A stretch of 64,000 bases of DNA from positions 13,566 through 77,565 of the forward strand of contig MWBK01000120.1 in the NCBI GenBank assembly GCA_002069025.1, given 5' to 3'. Position 1 is the stretch's first letter, and each line of letters begins with the position of its first letter. The notes beneath the pieces are model-generated. The model saw only the letters and a program-made list of their open reading frames with translations. It ran no database searches and was not told where the DNA came from. Source of the DNA: Bacteroidetes bacterium ADurb.Bin302 (GTDB lineage Bacteria > Bacteroidota > Bacteroidia > Bacteroidales > Paludibacteraceae). The position numbers were made by a program, and so were the translations under genes. Shown in pieces: positions 45,734 to 54,540 of this stretch.

Positions 45734-47416
45734 ATGAAAGCCCTTAAATTAATCACTTGTTTATGCCTAATAGCATCAATACCTGCTTATGGGCAAAAAG
45801 CAGTAAGCGAAACAGAATCAATAACACGTAATGTTACGGTTGAAAAGGCATACGATCCAACTACCATCGAAGTAACTAAAATAAGCCCGGTTCCACCGAA
45901 AGAAGAATATACGCCTGAGCAACCATCCGTAACATATTCAACATGGTCAAAAGCAGAAGAAGTAAGTACTACACCCGATAAATTAAAAGCTGAACAGTAT
46001 GAAAATCCTGAAACTGCCGATACTAAGAATGGGATATTTAAAGCCGGCTTAGGATTTTATTGGCAAGTACTCGGCGAATTTTATTATCCAATTTTACGTG
46101 GCGATAAATATTTATTAGATGTAAACCTTAAACATTTATCAAATTGGAGCAAAATAAGATTGGAAGATGGAAGTGTTCCACGTGCAATGACACAAAACAC
46201 ATCAGCAAACGTAACATTTGAATCTCAATTTAGAGATTCCAGATTGAATTCTGCACTAGACTTTTCATATAATGGGTTTGATTACTACGGCAAATCTACT
46301 GTACCCGTAATTAACGATCCTATTAAAGATACAATAGGAACTTATACTACAGTTGGAGTTAACTTTAATCTATTTTCTACAAATACGAAAAAAGCATTTC
46401 AGTATAACACAACATTAGGTTATAATTATCTAGGACGTAATTTTGGACTTAGTAATCATAACATACTTGTTAAAGCTGATTTAGGAGGCGAGGTTGGCAA
46501 TGGCGAATTAGGAGCCGACATTGATATAGACACAAATATAAAAGGCCTTACAGAAGAAAGCACAAATACTTACAAATCGGAAGCCGGATGCTTAATATCT
46601 ATCATGCCATACTATAAATTGATTGGTAAAACATGGGATTTAAAGATTGGTGGCAATCTATATATTTTAGCGGCAGATAGTACAAAACGTCCTGTTACAG
46701 GTTCTGCAAACATTGAAGGTCGCTTTGGATTGGTTCCCGGATTATTTCATTTGTACACAGGTATTAAAGGTAGCTTTGTAGAAAATACATATCCAAACAT
46801 AATTAAAGAAAACCCATATATCAAACCTCTTTTAAGTTTGGAGCCAACATATACGCCACTAAATATTGCTTTGGGAATGAAAGTAAATATTATGCAAGGG
46901 CTTCTTTTTGATTTAGGATTTGACTATAGTCTTATATTAGATCAATATTATTACGTAAATGATACTATAAACGGCAATTACTATAATACTTTTAATGTTA
47001 CTTACGAAAATACGACCAATAAAGTATCAGTTCAGGCCGGATTATATTTCGATTATGTAAAGAATCTAAATATAAGTTTAGTCGGAAAGTACAATCATTG
47101 GGGTGTAACTGATAATGAATTCGCATGGCAAAAACCGGCGTGGGAGATTAAATTGGAAGCAAGCTATATTATAAAAGAAAAATGGCAAATCGGATTGTCT
47201 TATAACTTCCTTGGCGAAAGATACGCTCGAGTAGGAACAGAAGCGATTCGAATGACAGACATACACGATCTTAATGTTTATGTTTCATACAAAGCATTAG
47301 ATTGGTTGAGTGTATTTGCTAATGGAAAGAATCTAATAAATATTCAAGCTGATAAATACTACGGATATAGGAACTTTGGCATAAATGGAATGATTGGTGC
47401 CACATTCTCTTTTTAA
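45734..47416 (+). CDS. Outer-membrane beta-barrel protein (TonB-receptor-like barrel)
   Basis: 560 aa from MKALKLITCLCLIASIPAYG-Q (signal peptide). Residues about 25-95 form an extended Pro/Glu-rich N-terminal region (ISPVPPKEEYTPEQP) with no plug domain. The rest is alternating amphipathic strands typical of a 16- to 22-stranded barrel, ending in aromatic GATFSF. It is encoded 1 nt after the big TPR gene, and the pair probably works as a unit in the outer membrane. The 3' end overlaps convergent aroK by 4 bp. The specific substrate or role is unknown. Confidence 0.78.
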   Translation: MKALKLITCLCLIASIPAYGQKAVSETESITRNVTVEKAYDPTTIEVTKISPVPPKEEYTPEQPSVTYSTWSKAEEVSTTPDKLKAEQYENPETADTKNGIFKAGLGFYWQVLGEFYYPILRGDKYLLDVNLKHLSNWSKIRLEDGSVPRAMTQNTSANVTFESQFRDSRLNSALDFSYNGFDYYGKSTVPVINDPIKDTIGTYTTVGVNFNLFSTNTKKAFQYNTTLGYNYLGRNFGLSNHNILVKADLGGEVGNGELGADIDIDTNIKGLTEESTNTYKSEAGCLISIMPYYKLIGKTWDLKIGGNLYILAADSTKRPVTGSANIEGRFGLVPGLFHLYTGIKGSFVENTYPNIIKENPYIKPLLSLEPTYTPLNIALGMKVNIMQGLLFDLGFDYSLILDQYYYVNDTINGNYYNTFNVTYENTTNKVSVQAGLYFDYVKNLNISLVGKYNHWGVTDNEFAWQKPAWEIKLEASYIIKEKWQIGLSYNFLGERYARVGTEAIRMTDIHDLNVYVSYKALDWLSVFANGKNLINIQADKYYGYRNFGINGMIGATFSF

Positions 47417-47925
47417 TCGATCTTAGTACAAATTTCAGCCATTCTATCGACAACTTTATTGCCTGAAGCATCAACAGTATATTGGGCTTTTAAGTAGAAT
47501 GGCAATCTCTTTGTAAGCATTGAACTTACAAAAGAAAGTATTTCATCATAGTCCTTATCCATAAGAAGTGGCCTATTAGATTTTGCCGGATATAAGCGTT
47601 TAGCAAGTTCCGAATCGGAGACTTGCATAAAAATAGTAATGCCCTTACTATTCATGTAATCTATATTATCATAAAAACAAGGCATTCCGCCTCCTGTTGC
47701 TATAACAACATCTTCGATTTTAGATATTTCTTCTAATATTTTACGTTCCAATATACGAAACTCCGACTCTCCTTTTTCAGCAAACAATGATGAAACAGTC
47801 TTATGATACCTATTCTCAATATAAACATCAGTATCAATAAAAGACAATCCTAAATTAGAAGCTAATTGCTTGCCAAAAGTAGTCTTTCCGGCCCCCATAA
47901 AACCTATCAAAAATATACGTATCAT
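47413..47925 (-). CDS. aroK: Shikimate kinase
   Basis: Phosphorylates shikimate with ATP, two steps before chorismate and directly upstream of the AroA reaction. 170 aa: P-loop GFMGAGKTTFG (residues 8-18), FIDTDVYIE (Mg and shikimate-binding Asp), FR in ESEFRILE, GGGMPC (shikimate-binding Gly-Gly) and the RPLL lid region. The start overlaps the end of cls by 4 bp. The stop overlaps that of the convergent barrel gene. Confidence 0.95.
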   Translation of the reverse strand: MIRIFLIGFMGAGKTTFGKQLASNLGLSFIDTDVYIENRYHKTVSSLFAEKGESEFRILERKILEEISKIEDVVIATGGGMPCFYDNIDYMNSKGITIFMQVSDSELAKRLYPAKSNRPLLMDKDYDEILSFVSSMLTKRLPFYLKAQYTVDASGNKVVDRMAEICTKID

Positions 47926-49355
47926 AAGGCAGGACTAAATAAACGTGCTATTGATCTAATCACTTTACGGAATTTAGGTGTTTTACTCAACTTCCATAGT
48001 GTTAATTTTCGGCAAGATTTTTCATCGACAAGAAATATATTCCGCAATTCGACACTCTTCTCTTCATCATAAATAAAAGCACTGACTTCAAAATTCTGTT
48101 CGAAACTACGAAAATCCATATTTGCGGAACCTATAATAGCAACTTCATCATCAATTACTATAGTCTTCGCATGAATAAAACCTTTCCTATACTGAATAAC
48201 TTTAACACCGGCACTCAATATTTCTCCCATATATGATAGAGATGCTTCGTATGATATTCGAGAATCCGAACGAAATGGTATCATCAAACGAACGTCTATA
48301 CCCCGCATTGCTGCAGATTCTATGGCTGTTAATATACTTTCGTTCGGCAAAAAATATGGAGTTTGAATATAGATATATTTTTTAGCATCATTAATTGCAA
48401 AACAAAAGCCTTGCATTATGCTTTGTCTATCTGTATCAGGTCCACTACCCACTACTTGTATTGCAGTTTTACTTTCGCAAGATGAAATGGGGAAAAATCT
48501 AGGTGTTTGATGTAATTTCTGTGTAACATACAACCAATCTGTAAGATATATGTTCTGCAGTCCGGCAACACCATCACCTTCAAATCGAATATGTGTATCT
48601 TTCCAAATTCCCCAATCAAGTCCGTCAGTATACCTATCAGCTATATTGAATCCTCCAAGATAACCTATTTTGCCATCAATTACTAGAATCTTTCGGTGAT
48701 TCCGGTAATTTAACTTGTTTGTAAAATATGGAAACCTAAGTTTAAAGAATGACTGTAACTTTATTCCGGCATCCTGCATTTCCTTAATTGTAAAATACTT
48801 AAGCCTCCAACTACCTATATCATCGTAAATAAGTCTGACTTCTACACCCTCACGAGCTTTCTTAATTAAAGCATCTTTAAACTTATTACCAGTCTTATCT
48901 GTTTCAACTATATAATATTCTGCATGAATATGATTCTTAGCATTTTCTATATCATTAAGGATATCTGCAAATAGTTTTTTACCATTTGTATATATCTCAA
49001 CAGTATTATTTGCAAATAACTTTGCTTCAGAAGAAGTCTCTAATAGTTTTATTAAATGAGCATGTTTTTTTACTATCTTACTATTTGTTGCCAATTCAGT
49101 TCTAGCTATTGCAGGATTCATACAAACTTGGATCTTTGCTTTTGTTTTGCGTGACAATCTGCTTTGTCTGTGATAACTACGACCAAAAACAATATAAAAC
49201 AATAATCCAATGAAAGGAACCATCGTCAATACCAAAATCCATGCAGTTGTCCTTACCGGATTTTTATTTTCAAGCAGCACTACTGAAACACTTGAAATTA
49301 CCAAAATCCAATAGGCAGCAAGCAACACATAATATAAAACTTGTAATAAATCCAT
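47922..49355 (-). CDS. cls: Cardiolipin synthase (phospholipase D family)
   Basis: A 477-aa membrane enzyme that condenses two phosphatidylglycerol molecules to cardiolipin. Two N-terminal helices (about 5-25 and 37-57) are followed by two PLD domains with complete HKD motifs: HRKILVIDGKIGYLGG (about residue 217-222) and HAKTIVIDDEVAIIGS (about 395). The C-terminal region after the second motif, with FEQNFEVSAFIYD, is as in the family. The ATG overlaps the ribD stop. The minus-strand run ribD-cls-aroK looks like one transcription unit. Confidence 0.94.
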   Translation of the reverse strand: MDLLQVLYYVLLAAYWILVISSVSVVLLENKNPVRTTAWILVLTMVPFIGLLFYIVFGRSYHRQSRLSRKTKAKIQVCMNPAIARTELATNSKIVKKHAHLIKLLETSSEAKLFANNTVEIYTNGKKLFADILNDIENAKNHIHAEYYIVETDKTGNKFKDALIKKAREGVEVRLIYDDIGSWRLKYFTIKEMQDAGIKLQSFFKLRFPYFTNKLNYRNHRKILVIDGKIGYLGGFNIADRYTDGLDWGIWKDTHIRFEGDGVAGLQNIYLTDWLYVTQKLHQTPRFFPISSCESKTAIQVVGSGPDTDRQSIMQGFCFAINDAKKYIYIQTPYFLPNESILTAIESAAMRGIDVRLMIPFRSDSRISYEASLSYMGEILSAGVKVIQYRKGFIHAKTIVIDDEVAIIGSANMDFRSFEQNFEVSAFIYDEEKSVELRNIFLVDEKSCRKLTLWKLSKTPKFRKVIRSIARLFSPAL

Positions 49356-49681
49356 TATTTTGATTTAAAACTGATTATTCTGTGATTTCCATACATTTTA
49401 ATATCAGCATCCTCAGGAATTTTTATAATTGGAGCAGCAATCCCGGAACCACATTTAACAAGAGATTCCTCTATTTGTACCTCATCATAAAAATTAGATC
49501 TGATAAAACAATCCAAAGTAAATTTTCCGCCCTCAACTATTAATGACTGAATTCCTCTTTCGTATAAATCGGCCAATATTTGAGTAATAATATCTGACTT
49601 AAAATCTAGTTTTACTAAACAATCATTATCGCTCTTAACCGAATTGTATATAATAGTTGAAACCGAGCAAGTTTCTGTCAA
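49355..49681 (-). CDS. ribD: RibD reductase domain, C-terminal fragment (broken ribD)
   Basis: C-terminal part of bifunctional riboflavin protein RibD in a frame different from its 5' part. The homologous sequence begins near 49669 with SVSTIIYNS and continues through IITQILADLYERGIQSLIVE and GGKFTLDCFI to ISFKSK, the NADPH-dependent reductase fold. The first few residues of the nominal frame are not family-like. Compared with intact RibD proteins as I recall them, about 13-15 residues between AVDRN and SVSTI are missing, so the lesion is a short deletion plus a frame change. An independent product would lack half the reductase domain. Confidence 0.8.
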   Translation of the reverse strand: MTETCSVSTIIYNSVKSDNDCLVKLDFKSDIITQILADLYERGIQSLIVEGGKFTLDCFIRSNFYDEVQIEESLVKCGSGIAAPIIKIPEDADIKMYGNHRIISFKSK

Positions 49682-50351
49682 CTGCTATTCTTAAAGGATT
49701 CTTCCCGAACCAACGGCGTGTATGAAGTTTAGGGTTGTCCTTTAAAGCTGTTTTAGTGCCAACTAAAATTGCCATTTCCTCAGCTCTCATTTGATGAACT
49801 AAAGCCTTTGTTATATTTGATGATATAAGTAAAGGTTTTTCATCGATTCCATCGATATAACCATCAGTGGTTTGAGCCCATTTTAAAATAATATACGGAC
49901 GATGTTTTGTGTGATAAGTGAAGAATCTTCGGTTTAATACCCAACCTTCTTGTTCTAGAAGTCCTACAGAAACTTCAATACCCGCATCACGCAACATAGT
50001 AACACCTCTGCCGGCTACCTTTGGATTCGGATCTAAGTTGCAAACCACAACATTTTTTATTCCTTCATTTATTAATCTCAAGGCGCATGGAGGAGTTTTA
50101 CCATAATGAGAACAAGGTTCAAGATTTACATACAAAACCGAGTCCTTGAGTAAAGACTTGTTAGCAACAGAATTTAAAGCATTTATTTCAGCATGGGGTT
50201 CACCAAATTGCCTATGAAAGCCTTCTCCTATAATTTTGTCGTTATGTACAATAACACAACCAACCATTGGATTAGGAGCTACCTTTCCAAGTCCAAGTTT
50301 GGATAATTGGAAACATCTTCGCATATATTTTTTTTCATTTTCCAAATACAT
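49635..50351 (-). CDS. ribD: RibD deaminase and partial reductase domain (broken ribD)
   Basis: Riboflavin pathway: the N-terminal domain deaminates the pyrimidine made from GTP and the C-terminal domain reduces its ribosyl side chain. The deaminase zinc motifs are intact: PHAEINAL (catalytic Glu) and EPCSHYGKTPPC. The reductase begins normally with YIILKWAQTTDGYIDG, ITKALVHQMRAEEMAILVGT and NPKLHTRRW, then breaks after AVDRN near 49671 and stops after 11 foreign residues. The rest is at 49355-49681 in another frame. The deaminase may still work. Reductase activity would need another gene or correction of the sequence. Confidence 0.85.
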   Translation of the reverse strand: MYLENEKKYMRRCFQLSKLGLGKVAPNPMVGCVIVHNDKIIGEGFHRQFGEPHAEINALNSVANKSLLKDSVLYVNLEPCSHYGKTPPCALRLINEGIKNVVVCNLDPNPKVAGRGVTMLRDAGIEVSVGLLEQEGWVLNRRFFTYHTKHRPYIILKWAQTTDGYIDGIDEKPLLISSNITKALVHQMRAEEMAILVGTKTALKDNPKLHTRRWFGKNPLRIAVDRNLLGFNYYIQFG

Positions 50352-50358
50352 TTTTTTG

Positions 50359-50366
50359 TAGCTTTG
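50359..50366 (+). promoter_or_regulatory. Predicted -7 box of prmC
   Basis: TAGCTTTG, ending 4 nt before the prmC ATG, which predicts a leaderless or nearly leaderless mRNA. No clear -33. Confidence 0.4.
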
Positions 50367-50370
50367 CGAT

Positions 50371-51219
50371 ATGGAAAACCTAAAAACCTATTTTATTAAT
50401 ACTCTAAAGAGTATTTACAGCCCTAACGAGATTGGTATCCTTTACAGAACAAGTATGGAGTATGTTTGCTGCATACCAAAACAAGAAACCTACTTTCGCA
50501 AAGATACAGATTTTAACGATAAACAAGCAGCAGAAATGAAAAGTATTGCTTATCGTTTGCAAAAAAATGAACCTATCGAATATATTTTGGGCGAAACTGA
50601 GTTTCTAAGTCTTAAATTTAAACTCAACAATAAGGTTCTAATTCCTCGACCCGAAACCGAAGAACTTGTTGATTGGATTATTAAAGATGTTGATAACAAT
50701 AAAAAACTTAGCATTATTGACATAGGAACCGGGAGCGGATGTATAGCTGTAGCTATAGCCAAGTGGGTTTCTAATGCAACAGTTACAGCCCTTGATATTT
50801 CTGAAGATGCATTGCAAATTGCAAAAAAAAATGCAGAATTGAATAATGTACAAATACAAGCTTTATGTGCTGATATTTTGAACATATCAAATACATTACA
50901 AAACAAATATGATATAATAGTAAGTAACCCGCCTTACATTCGCGAATGTGAAAAAACTGATATGGAAGCAAATGTATTGAAATATGAACCTCACACAGCA
51001 TTGTTTGTATCAGACGAAAATCCTTTAATTTTTTACGATGGAATCGCAAAATTTGCTAGTTCGTATTTAAATGAAAATGGTTTAATATATGTAGAAATTA
51101 ATCGCTACTTAGGTAGTGAAACTTTAAAAATGTTTGAATCATACAATTTTAATTGCATAATGAAAAATGATTTATCAGGCGCAAACCGCATGATAAAAGC
51201 AATTAAAAGAAAAAAATGA
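50371..51219 (+). CDS. prmC: Peptide chain release factor N5-glutamine methyltransferase
   Basis: Methylates the Gln of the GGQ motif in release factors RF1 and RF2, promoting translation termination. The 282-aa protein has an N-terminal helical domain (about 1-85, with EPIEYILGETEFL), then a Rossmann methyltransferase domain with VLIPRPETEELVDWI, DIGTGSGCIAVAIAK (SAM site) and SNPPYIRECE (catalytic NPPY, about residue 186). It is divergent from ribD with only 19 bp between the starts. A TAGCTTTG box sits almost on the ATG. Confidence 0.95.
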   Translation: MENLKTYFINTLKSIYSPNEIGILYRTSMEYVCCIPKQETYFRKDTDFNDKQAAEMKSIAYRLQKNEPIEYILGETEFLSLKFKLNNKVLIPRPETEELVDWIIKDVDNNKKLSIIDIGTGSGCIAVAIAKWVSNATVTALDISEDALQIAKKNAELNNVQIQALCADILNISNTLQNKYDIIVSNPPYIRECEKTDMEANVLKYEPHTALFVSDENPLIFYDGIAKFASSYLNENGLIYVEINRYLGSETLKMFESYNFNCIMKNDLSGANRMIKAIKRKK

Positions 51220-51242
51220 CGTATATTTTGTCTTATAAATGC

Positions 51243-51273
51243 TTTGATTTGTGGTTTTTTTATACTATTTTTG
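51243..51273 (+). promoter_or_regulatory. Predicted promoter of the glycogen operon
   Basis: TTTG at 51243-51246, 19 nt, TATTTTTG at 51266-51273. It lies inside the longest open frame of the debranching gene, supporting the start at 51298. Confidence 0.6.
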
Positions 51274-51297
51274 CAAACGATTGCAAATTTTCAACAT

Positions 51298-53235
51298 ATG
51301 AATTACCTGAATTTTGACAAGACAGTACTCTCCAATTTGGAAAAATCTTTAACAAAAGAGATGTTACGCACCAATCGTTCAGGTGCATACAACAGCACTA
51401 CTATTGTTGATTGTAACACGCGTAAATATCACGGACAATTAGTAGTTCCACTTCCTGATATAGACAAAAATAATCACGTTTTGCTATCTTCGTTAGATGA
51501 AACAATAATTCAGCATAAAGCTGAATTTAACTTGGGCATACACGAATATTCAGGCCAACATTTCAGTCCAAACGGGCACAAATACATACGTGAATTTAGT
51601 TGTGAACTTATTTCAAAAACTGTTTACAGAGTGGGTGGTGTTATTATATCTAAAGAAAGAATTATGGTTTCTTTTGAGCCGCGCATCATCACAAAATACA
51701 CTCTTATCGAAGCACACTCTCCTACAATAATCAGATTTAAACCATTTCTTGCTTTTAGAAGTGTAAACAAACTTTCGAAGAAGAATAATGCTGCAAATAC
51801 AAATTATGAAGATGTGAATAGTGGAATTAAATGCCAATTGTACCCGCAATATCCTCATTTGTTTATGCAATTTTCGAAAAAAGCAGAATATATTCATCAA
51901 CCATATTGGTACGAAAATTTATCATATAACAAAGAGCAAGAAAGAGGATACGAATACGAAGAAGATCTTGTTGTTCCCGGATATTTCGAGATGCCAATAA
52001 AAAAAGGCGAATCAATTTTCTTTACTGCAGGCTTATCTGAAGCATCACCTAAAAAACTAAAAACTATTTGGGAAGAAGAACTTGCAAAAAGGAACCCGCG
52101 TACCGACATGTTTAACTGCCTTAAAAACGCTGCACAACAGTTTTACAAGAAACAAGAGGATGGAGATTATTTGTTAGCAGGTTATCCTTGGTTCAACACG
52201 CGCGCAAGAGACGAATTTGTTTCTTTACCGGGTGCAACACTATGCATAGGTAGGCCTGATAGATTTGAATCAATCGTCAAAACGGCTATTAGAGAAATTA
52301 ATAAGCTAATGAACGGTGAAAATTCTGAGTTCATCGAACAAATTGATGCTCCTGATGCCTTGTTGTGGTTTATATGGTCGATACAACAGTATGGAATACA
52401 TGAATCAAAAGAAGATATGTTCCGAAAATATGGAGATATTTGCAATGAGATTATGCAGTTCATCATTCGTCAAAAACATCCAAATCTATATTTGCATGAT
52501 AATGGTTTATTGTATGTAGATGGTCGTGACACTCCTATGACATGGATGAATGCTACTGAAAATAACAAACCTATTACACCTAGAACAGGTTATGTAGTTG
52601 AAACAAATGCTTTATGGTATAATGCTTTATGTTTTATTTCTGAATATGCTAATCGACTCAAGGATACTAAAGCACAAAAAGCATACGAATCATTGGCAGA
52701 AAAAGTAAAAAAGACATTTATTCAAACATTCTGGAATGGTATCTATTTATACGATTTTGTGAATGGCAGTGAACATGATTTAGAGGTTCGTCCAAATATG
52801 ATATTTGCAGTATCTCTACCATTTTCTCCTTTAGATAAATATCAAAAAAAATCTGTTTTAGACATTTGTACACGTGAGCTTCTCACAAGTAAAGGTTTAA
52901 GAAGTTTAAGCCCTAAAAGTGGTTGTTACAGACCTAATTACATTGGAGGAATGCAAGAACGAGACCGCAATTATCACAATGGACCTGTTTGGCCATGGAC
53001 TACCGGTGCATACGCAGAAGCATATCTAATCGTACACAAACAAAGCGGTATATCATTTGTTGAACGTATGATGATAGGAATGGAAGCAGAAATGAAGAAA
53101 TTATGCATTGGTACACTATCTGAATTGTACGATGGCAATCCTCCATATAAAGGACACGGTGCAATGTCTTTTGCACCAACTGTAGCAGAAATTATACGCA
53201 CCTTAACCTTATTAAAACAATATAACGAAGCCTAA
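51298..53235 (+). CDS. Glycogen debranching enzyme (amylo-alpha-1,6-glucosidase type)
   Basis: 645 aa from MNYLNFDKTVLSNLEKS. The N-terminal GDE_N-like beta domain covers about 1-260, with LRTNRSGAYNST and NTRKYHGQLVVPLPD. The C-terminal (alpha/alpha)6 barrel is of GH133 type, with LAGYPWFNTRARDEFVSLPG (acidic catalytic region), DGRDTPMTW, GYVVETNALWYNA and YHNGPVWPWTTGAYAEA. It hydrolyses alpha-1,6 branch points of glycogen or related glucans. It is the first gene of a cluster followed by a GT4 glycogen-synthase-like gene and a GH57 gene, the standard Bacteroidales glycogen locus. Confidence 0.92.
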   Translation: MNYLNFDKTVLSNLEKSLTKEMLRTNRSGAYNSTTIVDCNTRKYHGQLVVPLPDIDKNNHVLLSSLDETIIQHKAEFNLGIHEYSGQHFSPNGHKYIREFSCELISKTVYRVGGVIISKERIMVSFEPRIITKYTLIEAHSPTIIRFKPFLAFRSVNKLSKKNNAANTNYEDVNSGIKCQLYPQYPHLFMQFSKKAEYIHQPYWYENLSYNKEQERGYEYEEDLVVPGYFEMPIKKGESIFFTAGLSEASPKKLKTIWEEELAKRNPRTDMFNCLKNAAQQFYKKQEDGDYLLAGYPWFNTRARDEFVSLPGATLCIGRPDRFESIVKTAIREINKLMNGENSEFIEQIDAPDALLWFIWSIQQYGIHESKEDMFRKYGDICNEIMQFIIRQKHPNLYLHDNGLLYVDGRDTPMTWMNATENNKPITPRTGYVVETNALWYNALCFISEYANRLKDTKAQKAYESLAEKVKKTFIQTFWNGIYLYDFVNGSEHDLEVRPNMIFAVSLPFSPLDKYQKKSVLDICTRELLTSKGLRSLSPKSGCYRPNYIGGMQERDRNYHNGPVWPWTTGAYAEAYLIVHKQSGISFVERMMIGMEAEMKKLCIGTLSELYDGNPPYKGHGAMSFAPTVAEIIRTLTLLKQYNEA

Positions 53236-53265
53236 AAACTTACGTTAAATGGATATATTAGCAAT

Positions 53266-54522
53266 ATGAAAGCACTGATGTTTGGGTGGGAGTTTCCACC
53301 GCACATTTTAGGAGGATTGGGAACCGCAAGCTATGGACTAACAAGAGGGATGTCTGTACAAGATGACTTGGAAATTACCTTTGTAATTCCAAAGCCATAC
53401 GGAGATGAAGACCAAAGTTTCTTAAAACTAATAGGAGCTTGCAATGTGCCTGTTGTAAGAAAAGAAAATTCTTGGGACCACGTTAACGAACGCATTGGTA
53501 GAATCATGCATCCTAATGAATATTTTTGGTATCGTGATCACATATATTACGACTTTACACGCATTGGAACAAATGAATTAGGCTGCATAGAATTTTCCGG
53601 ACGCTATCCTGATAACTTGATTCAAGAAATAGATAATTACGAAGCAGTCGCAGGCGTATTAGCTCATAGCTTGGAATTTGACGTAATACACTCACACGAC
53701 TGGCTTACATATCCGGCAGGAATTTTTGCAAAGCAAATATCAGGGAAACCGCTTGTAATTCACGTGCATGCAACTGATTTTGATCGCAGTAGAGGTAACG
53801 TTAATCCTACTGTATATAATATTGAAAAACGTGGTATGGATATTGCTGATCACATAATATGTGTAAGCAATTTAACTAGAAACACTGTAATTGAAAAATA
53901 CCATCAACATCCTGACAAGGTAACAACAGTGCATAACGCAGTAGATCCTGTTCCAAATGTAGAGCATTTTAAGAAAGAAGAAAGAAAAGACAAATTAGTT
54001 ACATTCCTTGGACGTATTACCATGCAGAAGGGACCCGAATATTTTGTTGAGGCCGCATATAGAGTATTGCAACGTAGCAAGAATGTTCGCTTTGTAATGG
54101 CCGGAAATGGTGATATGATGCAAGCGATGGTAGATTTAGCTGCGTCTCGTGGTATTGCAGATCGATTTCACTTTCCTGGATTCTTAAAAGGATCAGAGGT
54201 TCATCAAATGCTTGCCAATAGTGATGTTTATGTAATGCCATCAGTATCAGAACCTTTTGGTATATCACCACTTGAGGCAATGCAGGTTGGTACTCCGTCA
54301 ATTATATCTAAGCAATCAGGATGTGCTGAAATATTAGCACACGCAATTAAAACAGATTATTGGGATATTGACGCAATGGCTGACGCTATTTATGCTATTG
54401 TTGAATATTCTTCAATATACAAAACACTAAGTGAAGAGGGCATAAAAGAAGTTAATTCAATCACATGGGACAAAGCTGGATTAAAAGTTCGCAGTATTTA
54501 TAATAGAGTTACAGGTAGATAA
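53266..54522 (+). CDS. GT4 glycosyltransferase, glycogen synthase-like
   Basis: A 418-aa GT-B enzyme. The N-terminal MKALMFGWEFPPHILGGLGT is the donor/acceptor-binding start typical of glycogen or sucrose synthase-like GT4 proteins. FDVIHSHDWLTYPAG lies in the N-domain. VTFLGRITMQKGPEYFVEAA and SVSEPFGISPLEAMQVGTPS (EX7E motif) form the nucleotide-sugar domain. It lies 30 nt after the debranching enzyme and 18 nt before the GH57 gene. Together they probably synthesise and remodel intracellular glycogen. Confidence 0.9.
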   Translation: MKALMFGWEFPPHILGGLGTASYGLTRGMSVQDDLEITFVIPKPYGDEDQSFLKLIGACNVPVVRKENSWDHVNERIGRIMHPNEYFWYRDHIYYDFTRIGTNELGCIEFSGRYPDNLIQEIDNYEAVAGVLAHSLEFDVIHSHDWLTYPAGIFAKQISGKPLVIHVHATDFDRSRGNVNPTVYNIEKRGMDIADHIICVSNLTRNTVIEKYHQHPDKVTTVHNAVDPVPNVEHFKKEERKDKLVTFLGRITMQKGPEYFVEAAYRVLQRSKNVRFVMAGNGDMMQAMVDLAASRGIADRFHFPGFLKGSEVHQMLANSDVYVMPSVSEPFGISPLEAMQVGTPSIISKQSGCAEILAHAIKTDYWDIDAMADAIYAIVEYSSIYKTLSEEGIKEVNSITWDKAGLKVRSIYNRVTGR

Positions 54523-54540
54523 CAAACAAAACCATAAAAT

